Source: a virus. From it: DNA of 49,806 nt. The stretch spans positions 1 through 49,806 of IMG/VR virus record IMGVR_UViG_3300044644_000552; one strand, given 5' to 3'. The position numbers and the translations under genes are program-made. Positions 29,493 through 38,486 of this stretch are shown piece by piece (position 1 is the first letter of the stretch; every line of letters begins with the position of its first letter). Below the pieces are notes generated by a model. It was not told the origin of the DNA and ran no database searches. It saw only the letters and a list, made by a program, of their open reading frames with translations.

Positions 29493-29873
29493 ATGGAAAC
29501 ACAAGACTGGGTCAACATCTTTATTGGTGTTGGAGGGACTATTGCAACGACTTTTATAGGGTTGTTAACAACCAAGTTCAAAAGTCTAGAGGACGACCAT
29601 GATGTGGCTATTCAAGCATTAAACGATTTAAGAATTTTAATTGCAACTGATTATGTTAAAAGAACAGATTTAAATGTACATCTTAGTGAGATATCTCGCA
29701 AACTAGATAAGTTAGAAGAGTTAGAGGTACAAATGTCTACTCATTATGCACGTAAAGAAGATTTGAGAGGTCTAGGCGATAGTTTGGGAAAGAAACTAGA
29801 CCTAGTACTCGAAAAGTTAGAGAGAAAAGTAGATAAATACGATTATACCCCGGAACGGAGGAATAATGGCTAG
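29493..29873 (+). CDS. N-terminally anchored coiled-coil protein (spanin- or holin-accessory-like), 126 aa
   Basis: METQDWVNIFIGVGGTIATT forms a single membrane helix to about residue 26, followed by about 95 residues of charged helix with heptad character (SEISRKLDKLEELEVQM). The topology fits an inner-membrane spanin component or XhlA-like protein, but no lipoprotein partner is adjacent. AAGGAT precedes the start. It overlaps the next gene by 8 bases. Confidence 0.55.
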   Translation: METQDWVNIFIGVGGTIATTFIGLLTTKFKSLEDDHDVAIQALNDLRILIATDYVKRTDLNVHLSEISRKLDKLEELEVQMSTHYARKEDLRGLGDSLGKKLDLVLEKLERKVDKYDYTPERRNNG

Positions 29874-30450
29874 GTCTAGAATAAATGTAATAACAACAGA
29901 TTTAATATCCGATGCTGGTAATTCATTATGGTCATTGGTACAAGGTGAACAACTTGAGTACCCAATTACAGTGGGTTTCTTAGGGCGTACTGACTTAGGC
30001 CATACATTTAGTGCTGTTGTTGCTGAAGGTTTAAACACAACAATCGGTAAGGATAAAATACCAACTGCAATAAGACCAAACGGTATTGTTACCACACTCT
30101 CCATTAGAAATCCAGTTAATAGAGATTTATGGAATGCTACCCTTGCCTACAATGCAGAGGAAATTGTTCTCTACAACAATAGCTATTACAGACTAACAAC
30201 TGGTACATCTAGAGTAAACAGTACAACACCTGCTTTAGATAGTGCGTGGGCATTAACATCACCTAATATTATTTACATTAGATTCCCCGAGACACTCGGG
30301 ACAAATTGGCTAGTAGGCCCGTCAGTAAGCAAAGCTGCATATGGATTCTTCGAACTACAAGTTTCGGAGCCACCTGCAGTACTGTTTAAAAGAGTATGGA
30401 AACCTGTACGCGGAACTGTGGAGCTATTATTTAGTCCCACAGAATTATAG
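29866..30450 (+). CDS. Virion/fibre-associated protein with chitin-binding-like segment, 194 aa
   Basis: MARSRINVITTDLISDAGNS... The middle part LWNATLAYNAEEIVLYNNSY...LDSAWAL resembles the W...Y..gd.V.y.g..Y pattern of small carbohydrate-binding domains common in phage tail proteins. It begins the tail-fibre block. GGAGG site. Its exact structural role is unknown. Confidence 0.5.
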   Translation: MARSRINVITTDLISDAGNSLWSLVQGEQLEYPITVGFLGRTDLGHTFSAVVAEGLNTTIGKDKIPTAIRPNGIVTTLSIRNPVNRDLWNATLAYNAEEIVLYNNSYYRLTTGTSRVNSTTPALDSAWALTSPNIIYIRFPETLGTNWLVGPSVSKAAYGFFELQVSEPPAVLFKRVWKPVRGTVELLFSPTEL

Positions 30451-30896
30451 TGTATGTTGTAACACCTCTTGAGAAGACAGTTAATGCAATTCTAGCAAAA
30501 ACTACAACAATTTCAGCAGTAACACCCTCAATAACTAATATATTAGCTAATGTTTCAGTAACTTCAATAGTAGCTTCAGGCGAGATTCAAGACTTAGTCT
30601 TTGCACCTGTAGTACCAATAACTGTCATTGATGGTAATACGATAGTTACACCTACATTAGCATACTCTCCTGTTTTAGAAAATATATCAAGCAGTATTAG
30701 TATGATGCCTTACACGGCAAGTGCAGCTACTGTTTTACAATATGAACTAACAGGTGTCGAGAAAGCTCCTACTATTTTGTACTCATCGCTAGATGCAGAG
30801 TATGTTATGGATGGGTATCTCGATGATGGTTATGTTTATAAAGGCCAATTATACATATTAGATGGGTATCTGCTAGAAGGATACATCGAATTATAG
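30450..30896 (+). CDS. Tail-fibre-block protein, 148 aa (GTG start)
   Basis: The GTG overlaps the preceding stop by one base. Rich in Val, Thr, Ser and Ile (beta-structured), ending with YVMDGYLDDGYVY and ILDGYLLEGYIEL repeats. No known domain; probably structural by composition and context. Confidence 0.5.
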   Translation: MYVVTPLEKTVNAILAKTTTISAVTPSITNILANVSVTSIVASGEIQDLVFAPVVPITVIDGNTIVTPTLAYSPVLENISSSISMMPYTASAATVLQYELTGVEKAPTILYSSLDAEYVMDGYLDDGYVYKGQLYILDGYLLEGYIEL

Positions 30897-30905
30897 GAGT
30901 AACAA

Positions 30906-31163
30906 ATGGTTCAGCTAGTTACAAGAATTAGTAAAGGATCTCCGTTAACCTACTTAGAGATGGATAACAATCTTGTCTCGCTAAAGACTGGAATTGACAC
31001 ACTAAGCACAACTGTAGAATCTTATATTACAGATAATGATGTTGTTGTGTCCTTTAAAGCAGATAGAAGTGAATTGGCAACTGTTGCCTTCTCAGGAGAT
31101 TACAGAGATCTTTTAAACAAACCACAGCTAGTAAACGCTAGTTGGAAACTTTTTGAGGAATAA
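30906..31163 (+). CDS. Short fibre-associated protein, 85 aa
   Basis: LVTRISKGSPLTYLEMDNNL is an opening widely used in phage fibre and neck proteins; the end FSGDYRDLLNKPQLV is a common tail-fibre repeat. Strong AGGAG site. Likely a fibre attachment or connector piece. Confidence 0.6.
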   Translation: MVQLVTRISKGSPLTYLEMDNNLVSLKTGIDTLSTTVESYITDNDVVVSFKADRSELATVAFSGDYRDLLNKPQLVNASWKLFEE

Positions 31164-31165
31164 AA

Positions 31166-32134
31166 ATGGCAAATGTAAATGATGTAACAGTAAATTATAA
31201 CTTCCCAATCCCTAATCTAAATAATACAATTACGTATGATATTGGTAGATTGAGAACAGCATTAGGTAGTATGGATGCTTTGTTTAGCACACATGCTGCA
31301 GCAATTAATACAAAAGAAGCTACTGCTAATAAAGGCGTAGCAAACGGTTATGCACCATTAGGCGCAGATACTTTAATTCCTTCACAATATCTTCCTAGCT
31401 ATGTAGATGATGTTGTAGAAGCAGCTGCTCTTGCTAACTTTCCTGTAACAGGTGAGACTGGTAAGATCTACGTTGCAACAGGCACTGGCAAGACTTATAG
31501 ATGGTCTGGTAGTGTATATATTGAAATCAATACATCTGTTGGCAGTGCAGACACATCTGTTAAGTTAACAACACCAAGAACTATTAGTACTACAGGTGAT
31601 GGTGTTTGGTCTGTAACCTTTGATGGTACTGCAAACGTAACAGCAGCATTGACACTTAAAAATAGTGGTGTTACTGCAGGTACTTATGATACTAGTCCAA
31701 CAGCTATTACTCCAATTACTGTTGATGCGCAAGGTCGTATTACAGGTACAGGCACAGCTGTAACAATTACACCTGCTTTTGCTAGCTTAACTGGCGTGCC
31801 TACAACTATTGCTGGTTTTGGTATTACCAATGCTTACACTAAAACAGAAGTAGATACAGCAATTACTAGTGCAACACCTAGCTTTAGTACATTAACTGGT
31901 AAACCTACTACATTATCTGGGTATGGCATTACTGATGCTGCTACTAGTGCTTCCTTAACTTCACATGCTAATGATGCTGCATTGCATTTAACTGCAGGTC
32001 AAAATACATTTATTGACGCAATCACTGCAAGTTCTGTTGAAGTAAATTATCTTGTTGGTGTTACCTCTGCTATTCAAACACAACTTAATGCTAAATTAAC
32101 AAAATCAGGCGCTACTTGGGCTGACTTTACATAG
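31166..32134 (+). CDS. Tail fibre protein with glycine-turn repeats, 322 aa
   Basis: The N-terminal 45 residues (NDVTVNYNFPIPNLNNTITYDIGRLRTAL) are shared with the next gene. The middle contains a ATGTGKTYRWSGSVY beta segment, and the second half has FASLTGVPTTIAGFGITNAY and FSTLTGKPTTLSGYGITDAA, the classic repeat of trimeric phage fibres. It is expected to project from the virion and contact the host surface. Confidence 0.75.
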   Translation: MANVNDVTVNYNFPIPNLNNTITYDIGRLRTALGSMDALFSTHAAAINTKEATANKGVANGYAPLGADTLIPSQYLPSYVDDVVEAAALANFPVTGETGKIYVATGTGKTYRWSGSVYIEINTSVGSADTSVKLTTPRTISTTGDGVWSVTFDGTANVTAALTLKNSGVTAGTYDTSPTAITPITVDAQGRITGTGTAVTITPAFASLTGVPTTIAGFGITNAYTKTEVDTAITSATPSFSTLTGKPTTLSGYGITDAATSASLTSHANDAALHLTAGQNTFIDAITASSVEVNYLVGVTSAIQTQLNAKLTKSGATWADFT

Positions 32135-32141
32135 GTGATTT

Positions 32142-32726
32142 ATGGCGAATACTAATACAGTCACTACAAACTATTCTTTACCAGTCCCTGAATTGACTAA
32201 TACATTAGTATATGACATTCCTAGGATTAAGACAGCATTGCAGGCAGTCGATACCGCATTATTTGGAAAGCAAGCTACATTAGTTTCTGGCACTAATATT
32301 AAAACTGTTAACGGTGTTAACCTATTAGGCTCAGGGGATATAACTGTTGCAAGCAGTGGCGGAGGATTAGCAGCTACTACAATTAAAACAGCTGCATACA
32401 CTTCAGTCGCTAATGACCTGGTCAGATGTAATACTGCAGCAGGTGCTTTTAATGTTACATTCCCAGCAGCACCTTCTGACGGTGCCACAATTGGTTTTGT
32501 CGATACTAATAATTCCTTTGGCACAAATAACTTAACAATACTTCCAAATACTGGACAAACAATAGAATCAGACAATACATCATTTATATTAGATATTAGT
32601 GGTGCGGCTGTTTCATTTGTTTATACTGGTACTAATTGGAAATTATTACAAACACCGTCTGTCCCAGCGACAGCAATATTAACAACCGGCAAGGCTATTG
32701 CCATGTCTATCGTCTTTGGAGGTTAA
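32142..32726 (+). CDS. Tail fibre protein, paralogous N-terminus, 194 aa
   Basis: NTVTTNYSLPVPELTNTLVY aligns with the N-terminal module of the preceding gene, indicating a shared attachment domain after duplication. A VSGTNIKTVNGVNLLGSGDI block, also present in the 622-aa fibre downstream, and a beta-rich end follow. Fibre or fibre-tip protein. Confidence 0.7.
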   Translation: MANTNTVTTNYSLPVPELTNTLVYDIPRIKTALQAVDTALFGKQATLVSGTNIKTVNGVNLLGSGDITVASSGGGLAATTIKTAAYTSVANDLVRCNTAAGAFNVTFPAAPSDGATIGFVDTNNSFGTNNLTILPNTGQTIESDNTSFILDISGAAVSFVYTGTNWKLLQTPSVPATAILTTGKAIAMSIVFGG

Positions 32727-33116
32727 ATGGCTAGTCCAAATATAGTAAACGTGGCAAACATCTATGGCAGAACAACCTATCTAACACCTAGTGTCAATAC
32801 GAACGTTGTGCTATTAACCAATGCCGCGTCTAGTGGTAAAATATTAAAATTAAACACAATATTAGCAACCAATGTTGATGGTGCAACTTCTATAAATGCT
32901 ACCGTCTCCTTGTATACTAATGGTGCAGCGGCTCAAGGTTCTGCTCCCAGCGGTGGTACAGCGTTTCCTTTGATATTTACAGTTGCAGTTCCAGCTGGTG
33001 CTGCTTTATCGTTGTTAGATAAATCAATATATTTAGATGAAAATATGTCTATTGTTGTAACATCAGGTACAGCTAGCAAAATTAATTATACTATTTCTTA
33101 TGATGAGATTTCCTAA
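32727..33116 (+). CDS. Beta-rich tail-associated protein, 129 aa
   Basis: MASPNIVNVANIYGRTTYLT, then repeated strands rich in Thr, Ser and Asn. It resembles small phage jelly-roll or upper-baseplate fibre accessory proteins. TAATG coupling to the next fibre gene. Confidence 0.55.
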   Translation: MASPNIVNVANIYGRTTYLTPSVNTNVVLLTNAASSGKILKLNTILATNVDGATSINATVSLYTNGAAAQGSAPSGGTAFPLIFTVAVPAGAALSLLDKSIYLDENMSIVVTSGTASKINYTISYDEIS

Positions 33117-34174
33117 TGGCTAAATATCAAGGAGGTATGATTGGAAGCTTAGCGAATAACCCCGATGGTACTAACTATACTGGTAAAGCTAATGGTGTCT
33201 TTTCATTACCGCAACAAATTGTTAATAAACGTTCATCTACATGGGCAATAGGTCAGACAAAGCCTAATCCTCCAACTATAGGGACTGCTACTGGTACTGG
33301 TAGTACTTCAATATCGGTGGCATTTATTCCTCCAGTTCAAAATGGTGGCTCTAGTATTACAAGTTATACTGTCACGAGTTCTGGCGGTCAAACAGCTACA
33401 GGAGCAAGTTCTCCGATTGTTGTTACAGGATTAACTACAGGTACGAGTTATACGTTTACCGTAACAGCTACTAATGCATTAGGTACAAGTATTAGTTCTG
33501 GAACTTCTAATAGTGCAACTCCAGCAATTACTGACCCATATTTCAGTTCAGTTGTTTTATTATTAAACGGTGATACCATCACGGATTTGAGCAGTAGTCC
33601 TAAGACTATAACAGCTTATGGTAATACTCAGATTAGCACGAGTATTAAAAAATATGGCACAGGTAGTATGTACTTTGATGGGACTGGGGATTATTTGGGA
33701 TACCTGACTAATAGCTCAACCACTATTAACGGTACTGAAGACTTTACTATTGAAGCATGGCTTAATCCTAATTTAGCAAATACTTATCATTGTTTTTACA
33801 GTTCACAGTGGGCAATTCAGTGTTATATGACTTCAAGCAGAGTTATTGAGATATATCTGAGTAGTTCTGCTACTACTAGTGCTTATTTCGCTGTAGTATC
33901 ATCTACTGGAGCTATTTCATTAAATCAGTGGTCACATATTGCTATAACTAGAAATGGTAGTAATATTAGACTATTTATTAATGGTGTGCTTAATGGTACA
34001 GCAGATTCAACAACTGCTAGTATTGGAGCTGGCACAGCAGCTTCGATTGGTAGTTTTAATTCAGGTAATCAATATACATTTTCTGGATACATGGACGACC
34101 TCCGTATCACCAAAGGCATCGCTCGTTACACAACCAACTTCACCCCACCAACAGCATCATTCCCAACTTCATGA
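33116..34174 (+). CDS. Fibre protein with Fn3 and LamG-like domains, 352 aa
   Basis: After a short head segment (MAKYQGGMIGSLANNPDGTN), residues about 50-138 form a fibronectin type III domain (PPTIGTATGTGSTSISVAF ... SYTFTVTATNALG). Residues about 145-352 form a LamG/concanavalin-like lectin fold (SMYFDGTGDYL, FTIEAWLNP, WSHIAITRNGSNIRLFINGV, DDLRITKGIARY). It probably binds carbohydrate on the host surface. Confidence 0.8.
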   Translation: MAKYQGGMIGSLANNPDGTNYTGKANGVFSLPQQIVNKRSSTWAIGQTKPNPPTIGTATGTGSTSISVAFIPPVQNGGSSITSYTVTSSGGQTATGASSPIVVTGLTTGTSYTFTVTATNALGTSISSGTSNSATPAITDPYFSSVVLLLNGDTITDLSSSPKTITAYGNTQISTSIKKYGTGSMYFDGTGDYLGYLTNSSTTINGTEDFTIEAWLNPNLANTYHCFYSSQWAIQCYMTSSRVIEIYLSSSATTSAYFAVVSSTGAISLNQWSHIAITRNGSNIRLFINGVLNGTADSTTASIGAGTAASIGSFNSGNQYTFSGYMDDLRITKGIARYTTNFTPPTASFPTS

Positions 34175-34183
34175 GGATAAAAC

Positions 34184-36052
34184 ATGTCTAAAAGCTTATC
34201 CTCGATTTTACGGGGAACAAATTATGGTACATTACCAATATCTGCAGGCGGCACAGGCGGTAATACAGCGGCTACAGCATTAACAGCTTTAGGGGCACAA
34301 GCTATATTACCTGCAGCTAATGGTAGCGCAAATGGTTACTTAACATCTACTGACTGGACTACGTTTAATTCTAAACTAAGTTCATATACGTTGCCAACTG
34401 CTGGTGCATCTACATTAGGTGGTATTAAAGTTGGTACAGGATTAACTATTGATGGCAATGGCATACTCACAACAACCAATAGCGGCACAGTAACTTCAGT
34501 AGCAGGCACTGCACCTATAGCTTCAAGTGGCGGTGCAACACCTACTATCAGCATAGCCGCTGCCACTACATCAGTAAGTGGTTATCTGACATCTACCGAT
34601 TGGAATACATTTAACTCTAAGCAAGCTGCTCTAGTATCAGCAACTAATATTAAAACTGTCAATGGCACAACGTTACTAGGTAGTGGTGATTTAGTTATTA
34701 GCGGAGGAGCAAGTGCTACTAAAACAATTGCAAATAAAACAGCTGCATACACAGTAGTAGCAGGTGATTTAGGTAAAATCATCAACTGTACTAGTGGTAC
34801 ATTCACCGTCAGTTTAACGGCAGCAGCTACATTAGGTGCAGGGTTTGTTTGTACGATTTGGAATACGTCTATAGTAAGTAATGATGTTATTACTATAGAC
34901 CCTAATGCAAGTGAATCTCTTGATTACTGCAATACTAAAAAGCTACGCAGTGGTGAAGGTTTTAGTATTATTAGTGATGGTGTAAATTGGCAGACTGATA
35001 ATAAGAAGCCAATGAAAGGTTATGCTGAGAATTTTTCAAATTTAAGTGCTGGAGCTATTGCTTCTGGTTCTTATGGAGTACGTATTGGTTCTGAAGGCTC
35101 TTCAACTGGTGACCAAGCCTATGCGATAGGACATCAAGCTATAGCATCTAGCACCGATTCATATAGTATTGGTCGCAGCTGTACAGCTTCGGGATATGCT
35201 TCTCATAGTATTGGAAATAGCTGTACTGCAGCATCTAACTACTCAACAGCTCTTGGCACAAATTCGGCAGCTTCAGGCTCAGTCACCGCCACAGGCGCAG
35301 GCGCAATGGCACTAGGTGGTTCTTATGCTAGCGGTGTAAATAGCTTTGCTGCCGCTATCGGTAATAATACAAGTACCTATGGGACGGGTGGGTTGGGTAG
35401 TATTGCTATGGGTGTTAACAGTAAGGCAACAACAACTAATGCAGTTGCAATAGGCAGTTCAAGTACGGCATCTGGTGTAATGGCAACTGCATTAGGTAAT
35501 GCAACTGCATCAGGAGAGCGTTCCTTCGCGGTTGGATATGGGTGGCAAGGAAATACTCTGGCAAGTGCAAAAGGTTCTTTTGCGCTTGGAGCAGACTCTG
35601 TTAGTAATATTATTGGTAAATTTACGTATGCTTCTGAGGCATTTGGCGCGGGTGGCGATGCTCAATTCGGTAAACTTGTTCTTCGCGCAGCAACCACAAC
35701 CACAACAGCCGTAGTATTAACTTCCAATGGCGCAGCAGCATCAACAACCAACCAACTTATCGTGGCAACCAACCAAGCTATGACATTCTTTGGCACTCTA
35801 ATTGCCAAACAATCTGCATCAGCTAATATGGCAAGTTATCTAATTAAAGGGGCAATCGTTAATAACGCAGGTACTGTGAGTATCTCTAGTATAGCTATTG
35901 AAACAATAGTTGACACTATAGGGTTAACAACACAACCAACATATACAGCTGACAATACAAACAAGGGGCTTACTGTAACCAGTGGTGCAAAAGCAACAAC
36001 AAATATTAGATGGGTCTGTAATTTAGATTCTGTTGAAGTAACTTACGCATAA
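34184..36052 (+). CDS. Large tail fibre with YadA-like head repeats, 622 aa
   Basis: The N-terminal ISAGGTGGNTAATALTALGA and ATNIKTVNGTTLLGSGD blocks are shared with other fibres. Residues about 290-460 carry repeats of the type A-x-G-x2-A-x-A-S-x2-S-x-S/A-I/L-G (for example YAIGHQAIASSTDSYSIG), the left-handed parallel beta-roll of trimeric autotransporter heads. A beta-rich tip follows. Likely receptor-binding fibre. Confidence 0.8.
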   Translation: MSKSLSSILRGTNYGTLPISAGGTGGNTAATALTALGAQAILPAANGSANGYLTSTDWTTFNSKLSSYTLPTAGASTLGGIKVGTGLTIDGNGILTTTNSGTVTSVAGTAPIASSGGATPTISIAAATTSVSGYLTSTDWNTFNSKQAALVSATNIKTVNGTTLLGSGDLVISGGASATKTIANKTAAYTVVAGDLGKIINCTSGTFTVSLTAAATLGAGFVCTIWNTSIVSNDVITIDPNASESLDYCNTKKLRSGEGFSIISDGVNWQTDNKKPMKGYAENFSNLSAGAIASGSYGVRIGSEGSSTGDQAYAIGHQAIASSTDSYSIGRSCTASGYASHSIGNSCTAASNYSTALGTNSAASGSVTATGAGAMALGGSYASGVNSFAAAIGNNTSTYGTGGLGSIAMGVNSKATTTNAVAIGSSSTASGVMATALGNATASGERSFAVGYGWQGNTLASAKGSFALGADSVSNIIGKFTYASEAFGAGGDAQFGKLVLRAATTTTTAVVLTSNGAAASTTNQLIVATNQAMTFFGTLIAKQSASANMASYLIKGAIVNNAGTVSISSIAIETIVDTIGLTTQPTYTADNTNKGLTVTSGAKATTNIRWVCNLDSVEVTYA

Positions 36053-36076
36053 ATAAAATACAATAAGGAATATAAC

Positions 36077-36370
36077 ATGGCAATACAATTAGATTTAGCA
36101 ACATCAAACTACGGTGTACCATTTGAAGGTGCTTATTTTCGTATCGTGACAGCATCTATTAGTCGTCAACGTAATGCTCAGTTTTCTGTAATGATTGACG
36201 TAGTAGGTTATGCAACTAAACCAACTAATGATGATACTAAAGATATTGACTTCAGACGCTACCATGCACCTCTTGCAGATGTAGAAGCACAAGCGGGAGC
36301 AACATTCCTAGAAAAGTCTTATAACTGGGTATCTTTACAAGATGATATGCAAGGTTCATTAGGAGTTTAA
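36077..36370 (+). CDS. Small fibre-block protein, 97 aa
   Basis: MAIQLDLATSNYGVPFEGAY... with strands and an EAQAGATFLEKSYNWV end. TAAGGA ribosome binding site. Similar small proteins follow phage fibre genes as structural or assembly factors; no function is assigned. Confidence 0.55.
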   Translation: MAIQLDLATSNYGVPFEGAYFRIVTASISRQRNAQFSVMIDVVGYATKPTNDDTKDIDFRRYHAPLADVEAQAGATFLEKSYNWVSLQDDMQGSLGV

Positions 36371-36373
36371 TTT

Positions 36374-37321
36374 ATGGCAGTTAATGTCAATCATGTAACT
36401 AATATAATAACAGCTGATTCTGGCATTGTAGCAATGTCATCAAATTTTGGTTTTAAGAATCGAATTATTAATGGTCAATTTAATATAAGCCAACGTGGTA
36501 TTGCTGCACAAACTATAACAGCTGGGGTAACTGTCCCAACAGTATCAACTGGTTATCAATTGGATAGATGGTTTGGTTATAGTACTGGTGCTAATGTGAC
36601 AATACAACCTGTTGCTGTTGGCACTACGATTACTGCGCAAATAACTGGGGCAGCTAGTGTAGCAACTGTAGGCCTAGGACAAAGAATTGAAGCATTGAAT
36701 TCACAAGACCTTGCTGGTAAATATGTGACATTGTCGTTCATGGCGCGTAACTCATTATTAACAACAATGAATGTTGCCATCTCTTATGCAAATACATCAG
36801 ACACATTTGGACCGATTGGTACTCCAACCAAGACAGCTATTACAAATCAAAATTTCAATATTACATCTACATTAACTCAATACTCAATGACATTTTTGAT
36901 GCCAGCTGCAGCAACAACTGGTATAGAAATCTTATTTACTGTTGGTGCGCAAACAAGCGGTACATGGAATCTTGCGACAGCTCAGCTTGAACAAGGTAAC
37001 GCTGCAACAGCTTTTGATTATAGACCTATTGGAAAAGAGTTATCACTTTGTCAACGATACCTAGAAGTAATAGCATCAACTGTATTCAGATGGTCTGGTT
37101 ATAATCCAACAGCAGCCGCTGCAAATAATTATGGCATTATACCAATGCAGGCTATTAAACGAATAAGTCCATCGACTGTAATGTCATTTAGTGCGACTAA
37201 TATAAGTGCTGTAAATTTAACTGGTAGTACTACTTCTTTAGCTTTTAGTGCAACAAATGCAGCTGCTGGTTTTTGGCTATTTTATAATTCAGTCGCTGCA
37301 ACAATAAATGCGGAGCTTTAA
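36374..37321 (+). CDS. Receptor-binding-type fibre protein, 315 aa
   Basis: FGFKNRIINGQFNISQRG and STGYQLDRWFGYSTGANVTI are the standard opening of a carbohydrate-binding-like jelly-roll domain found at the C-terminus of many phage fibres (NRIINGxFxIxQRG). The FSATNISAVNL and FSATNAAAGF segments near the end repeat. Probably the cell-surface binding fibre tip. Confidence 0.75.
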   Translation: MAVNVNHVTNIITADSGIVAMSSNFGFKNRIINGQFNISQRGIAAQTITAGVTVPTVSTGYQLDRWFGYSTGANVTIQPVAVGTTITAQITGAASVATVGLGQRIEALNSQDLAGKYVTLSFMARNSLLTTMNVAISYANTSDTFGPIGTPTKTAITNQNFNITSTLTQYSMTFLMPAAATTGIEILFTVGAQTSGTWNLATAQLEQGNAATAFDYRPIGKELSLCQRYLEVIASTVFRWSGYNPTAAAANNYGIIPMQAIKRISPSTVMSFSATNISAVNLTGSTTSLAFSATNAAAGFWLFYNSVAATINAEL

Positions 37322-37498
37322 GTGTATAAATTAATAGATGATCGATCGGTTCTCAGAACAATAGATAATGCAGTGATTCCTTTAGATGAAAATAATTCTG
37401 ACTATACTCAGTATTTAGAATGGCTAGCTAATGGCAATATTGCTGAGGTTATTGGAGGCATACCTGTACAGGAAGCGCCTGCCAATTTAATTATATAA
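37322..37498 (+). CDS. Short fibre accessory protein, 58 aa (GTG start)
   Basis: VYKLIDDRSVLRTIDNAVIP followed by DYTQYLEWLANGN matches the small conserved domain (YKL..d.svlR..D.a.IP.D..N.DY..YL.WLA.GN) found directly after many tail-fibre genes, thought to assist fibre assembly. GTG directly follows the fibre stop. Confidence 0.65.
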   Translation: MYKLIDDRSVLRTIDNAVIPLDENNSDYTQYLEWLANGNIAEVIGGIPVQEAPANLII

Positions 37499-37521
37499 CA
37501 GGGACTACTCCCTATTCCCTC

Positions 37522-37540
37522 GCTAAGTAGGTTACTTAGC
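37522..37540 (+). promoter_or_regulatory. Perfect 8-bp hairpin between fibre and lysis genes
   Basis: GCTAAGTA / TACTTAGC around a GGT loop, without a T tract, 21 bases before the AGGAG-bearing micropeptide gene. It may be an RNA processing or stability element. A short stem with a 3-base loop also recalls N4 virion polymerase promoters, but only one copy was seen. Confidence 0.4.
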
Positions 37541-37561
37541 AAACCAACCTAGGAGTTTACA

Positions 37562-37669
37562 ATGTACGCAAATATTTTAGAAGATATTATTGAGGAAGTC
37601 GTTGATCTTGTGGTGCCCGACGATGTGGTTGAAGAAATTGTTGAAACAATCGTAGAGGAACTATTATGA
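37562..37669 (+). CDS. Acidic micropeptide, 35 aa
   Basis: MYANILEDIIEEVVDLVVPD and VVEEIVETIVEELL, an amphipathic helix of Glu, Asp, Val and Ile only. AGGAG ribosome binding site at good distance and ATGA overlap with the next gene support translation. Unknown function. Confidence 0.55.
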   Translation: MYANILEDIIEEVVDLVVPDDVVEEIVETIVEELL

Positions 37670-37833
37670 AAAACAGTTTAGATAAAGCATTTAAAGACGC
37701 AGGAAAAGCTATTAATCACACTGTACACGAAGCAGCAGATGTTGCAGAAAAAGTTGTGACTAACCCTGATGTACAAGACGTGGCAAAAGAAGTTGCTATT
37801 GGCGTTGCTGTTGCAGCTATTACAGCGGCTTAA
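37666..37833 (+). CDS. Small amphipathic protein upstream of endolysin, 55 aa
   Basis: MKNSLDKAFKDAGKAINHTV... ending with a hydrophobic Ala/Val stretch EVAIGVAVAAITAA. Could be a membrane-active lysis helper or a small virion protein. It sits 2 bases from the endolysin gene in the same operon. Confidence 0.55.
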   Translation: MKNSLDKAFKDAGKAINHTVHEAADVAEKVVTNPDVQDVAKEVAIGVAVAAITAA

Positions 37834-37835
37834 TT

Positions 37836-38291
37836 ATGGAACTTAGCGATAAAGGCGCAGAAGACTTAAAAGGTTCTGAAGGGTTTAGATCGCAACCGTA
37901 TCCAGATGGCGAGGGCGTCCCTACTATTGGCTTTGGCAGTACCTTCTATGAAGATGGTACCAAAGTTACTATGAAGGACGCTCCCATTACTAAGGAACGA
38001 GCGTTACAGCTTTTCAAAGTTACCCTTAAGCAATACGTAAGTGCAGTAGACAAATCTGTTACTGTATCCTTAACCCAAAACGAATTCGATGCATTAGTCG
38101 AATTAACATATAATATTGGTGGCCCTGCTTTCAAAGGCTCTACACTATTACGCTTATTAAATGCAGGCGCACCGAAAGAACAAGTGGCTGCTCAATTCCT
38201 TAGATGGAATAAAGATAACGGTAAGGTAGTTGTCGGCTTGACCAATAGACGCAAACGTGAATCAAACAAATTTTTAGGACTTACAAAATGA
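37836..38291 (+). CDS. Endolysin, GH24 lysozyme (T4-type)
   Basis: 151 residues. The catalytic triad E15, D24, T30 has the exact E-x8-D-x5-T spacing of T4 lysozyme in SEGFRSQPYPDGEGVPTIGFG. NEFDALVELTYNIG and LTNRRKRESNKFL are further family motifs. No signal peptide or SAR segment, so export needs a holin. It cleaves peptidoglycan glycan strands at lysis. Confidence 0.93.
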   Translation: MELSDKGAEDLKGSEGFRSQPYPDGEGVPTIGFGSTFYEDGTKVTMKDAPITKERALQLFKVTLKQYVSAVDKSVTVSLTQNEFDALVELTYNIGGPAFKGSTLLRLLNAGAPKEQVAAQFLRWNKDNGKVVVGLTNRRKRESNKFLGLTK

Positions 38292-38485
38292 GTGAATTAA
38301 TTGAACCAAAAGCAGTACCAGTTGCGGTAATCAATACTGTTGAAATTGCACCATTCCACTGTCAAACACCTTCTGATTGGGATTTAACACTAAATGAAGA
38401 TGGCTCTTTAACAGCGCATAGTCCTGTTTCTGGAGAAACCTTTGAAGGAACAATGGCTAACTTCAATAAAGCTATGAGAGGCTAA
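38288..38485 (+). CDS. Hypothetical protein between endolysin and portal, 65 aa
   Basis: MSELIEPKAVPVAVINTVEI then SDWDLTLNEDGSLTAHSPVSG. Small beta-rich protein, ATGA overlap with endolysin. Similar short proteins occur near phage portal genes. Function unknown. Confidence 0.6.
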   Translation: MSELIEPKAVPVAVINTVEIAPFHCQTPSDWDLTLNEDGSLTAHSPVSGETFEGTMANFNKAMRG

Positions 38486-38486
38486 G

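Noticed and set aside
31780-31940. Repeats in the fibre gene as a CRISPR or tandem repeat array
   Set aside because: They are in-frame protein repeats (LTGxPTT...GYGIT), not spaced direct repeats with unique spacers.
32171-32575. 134-codon minus-strand frame inside a tail fibre gene
   Set aside because: Shadow of the repetitive fibre coding sequence.
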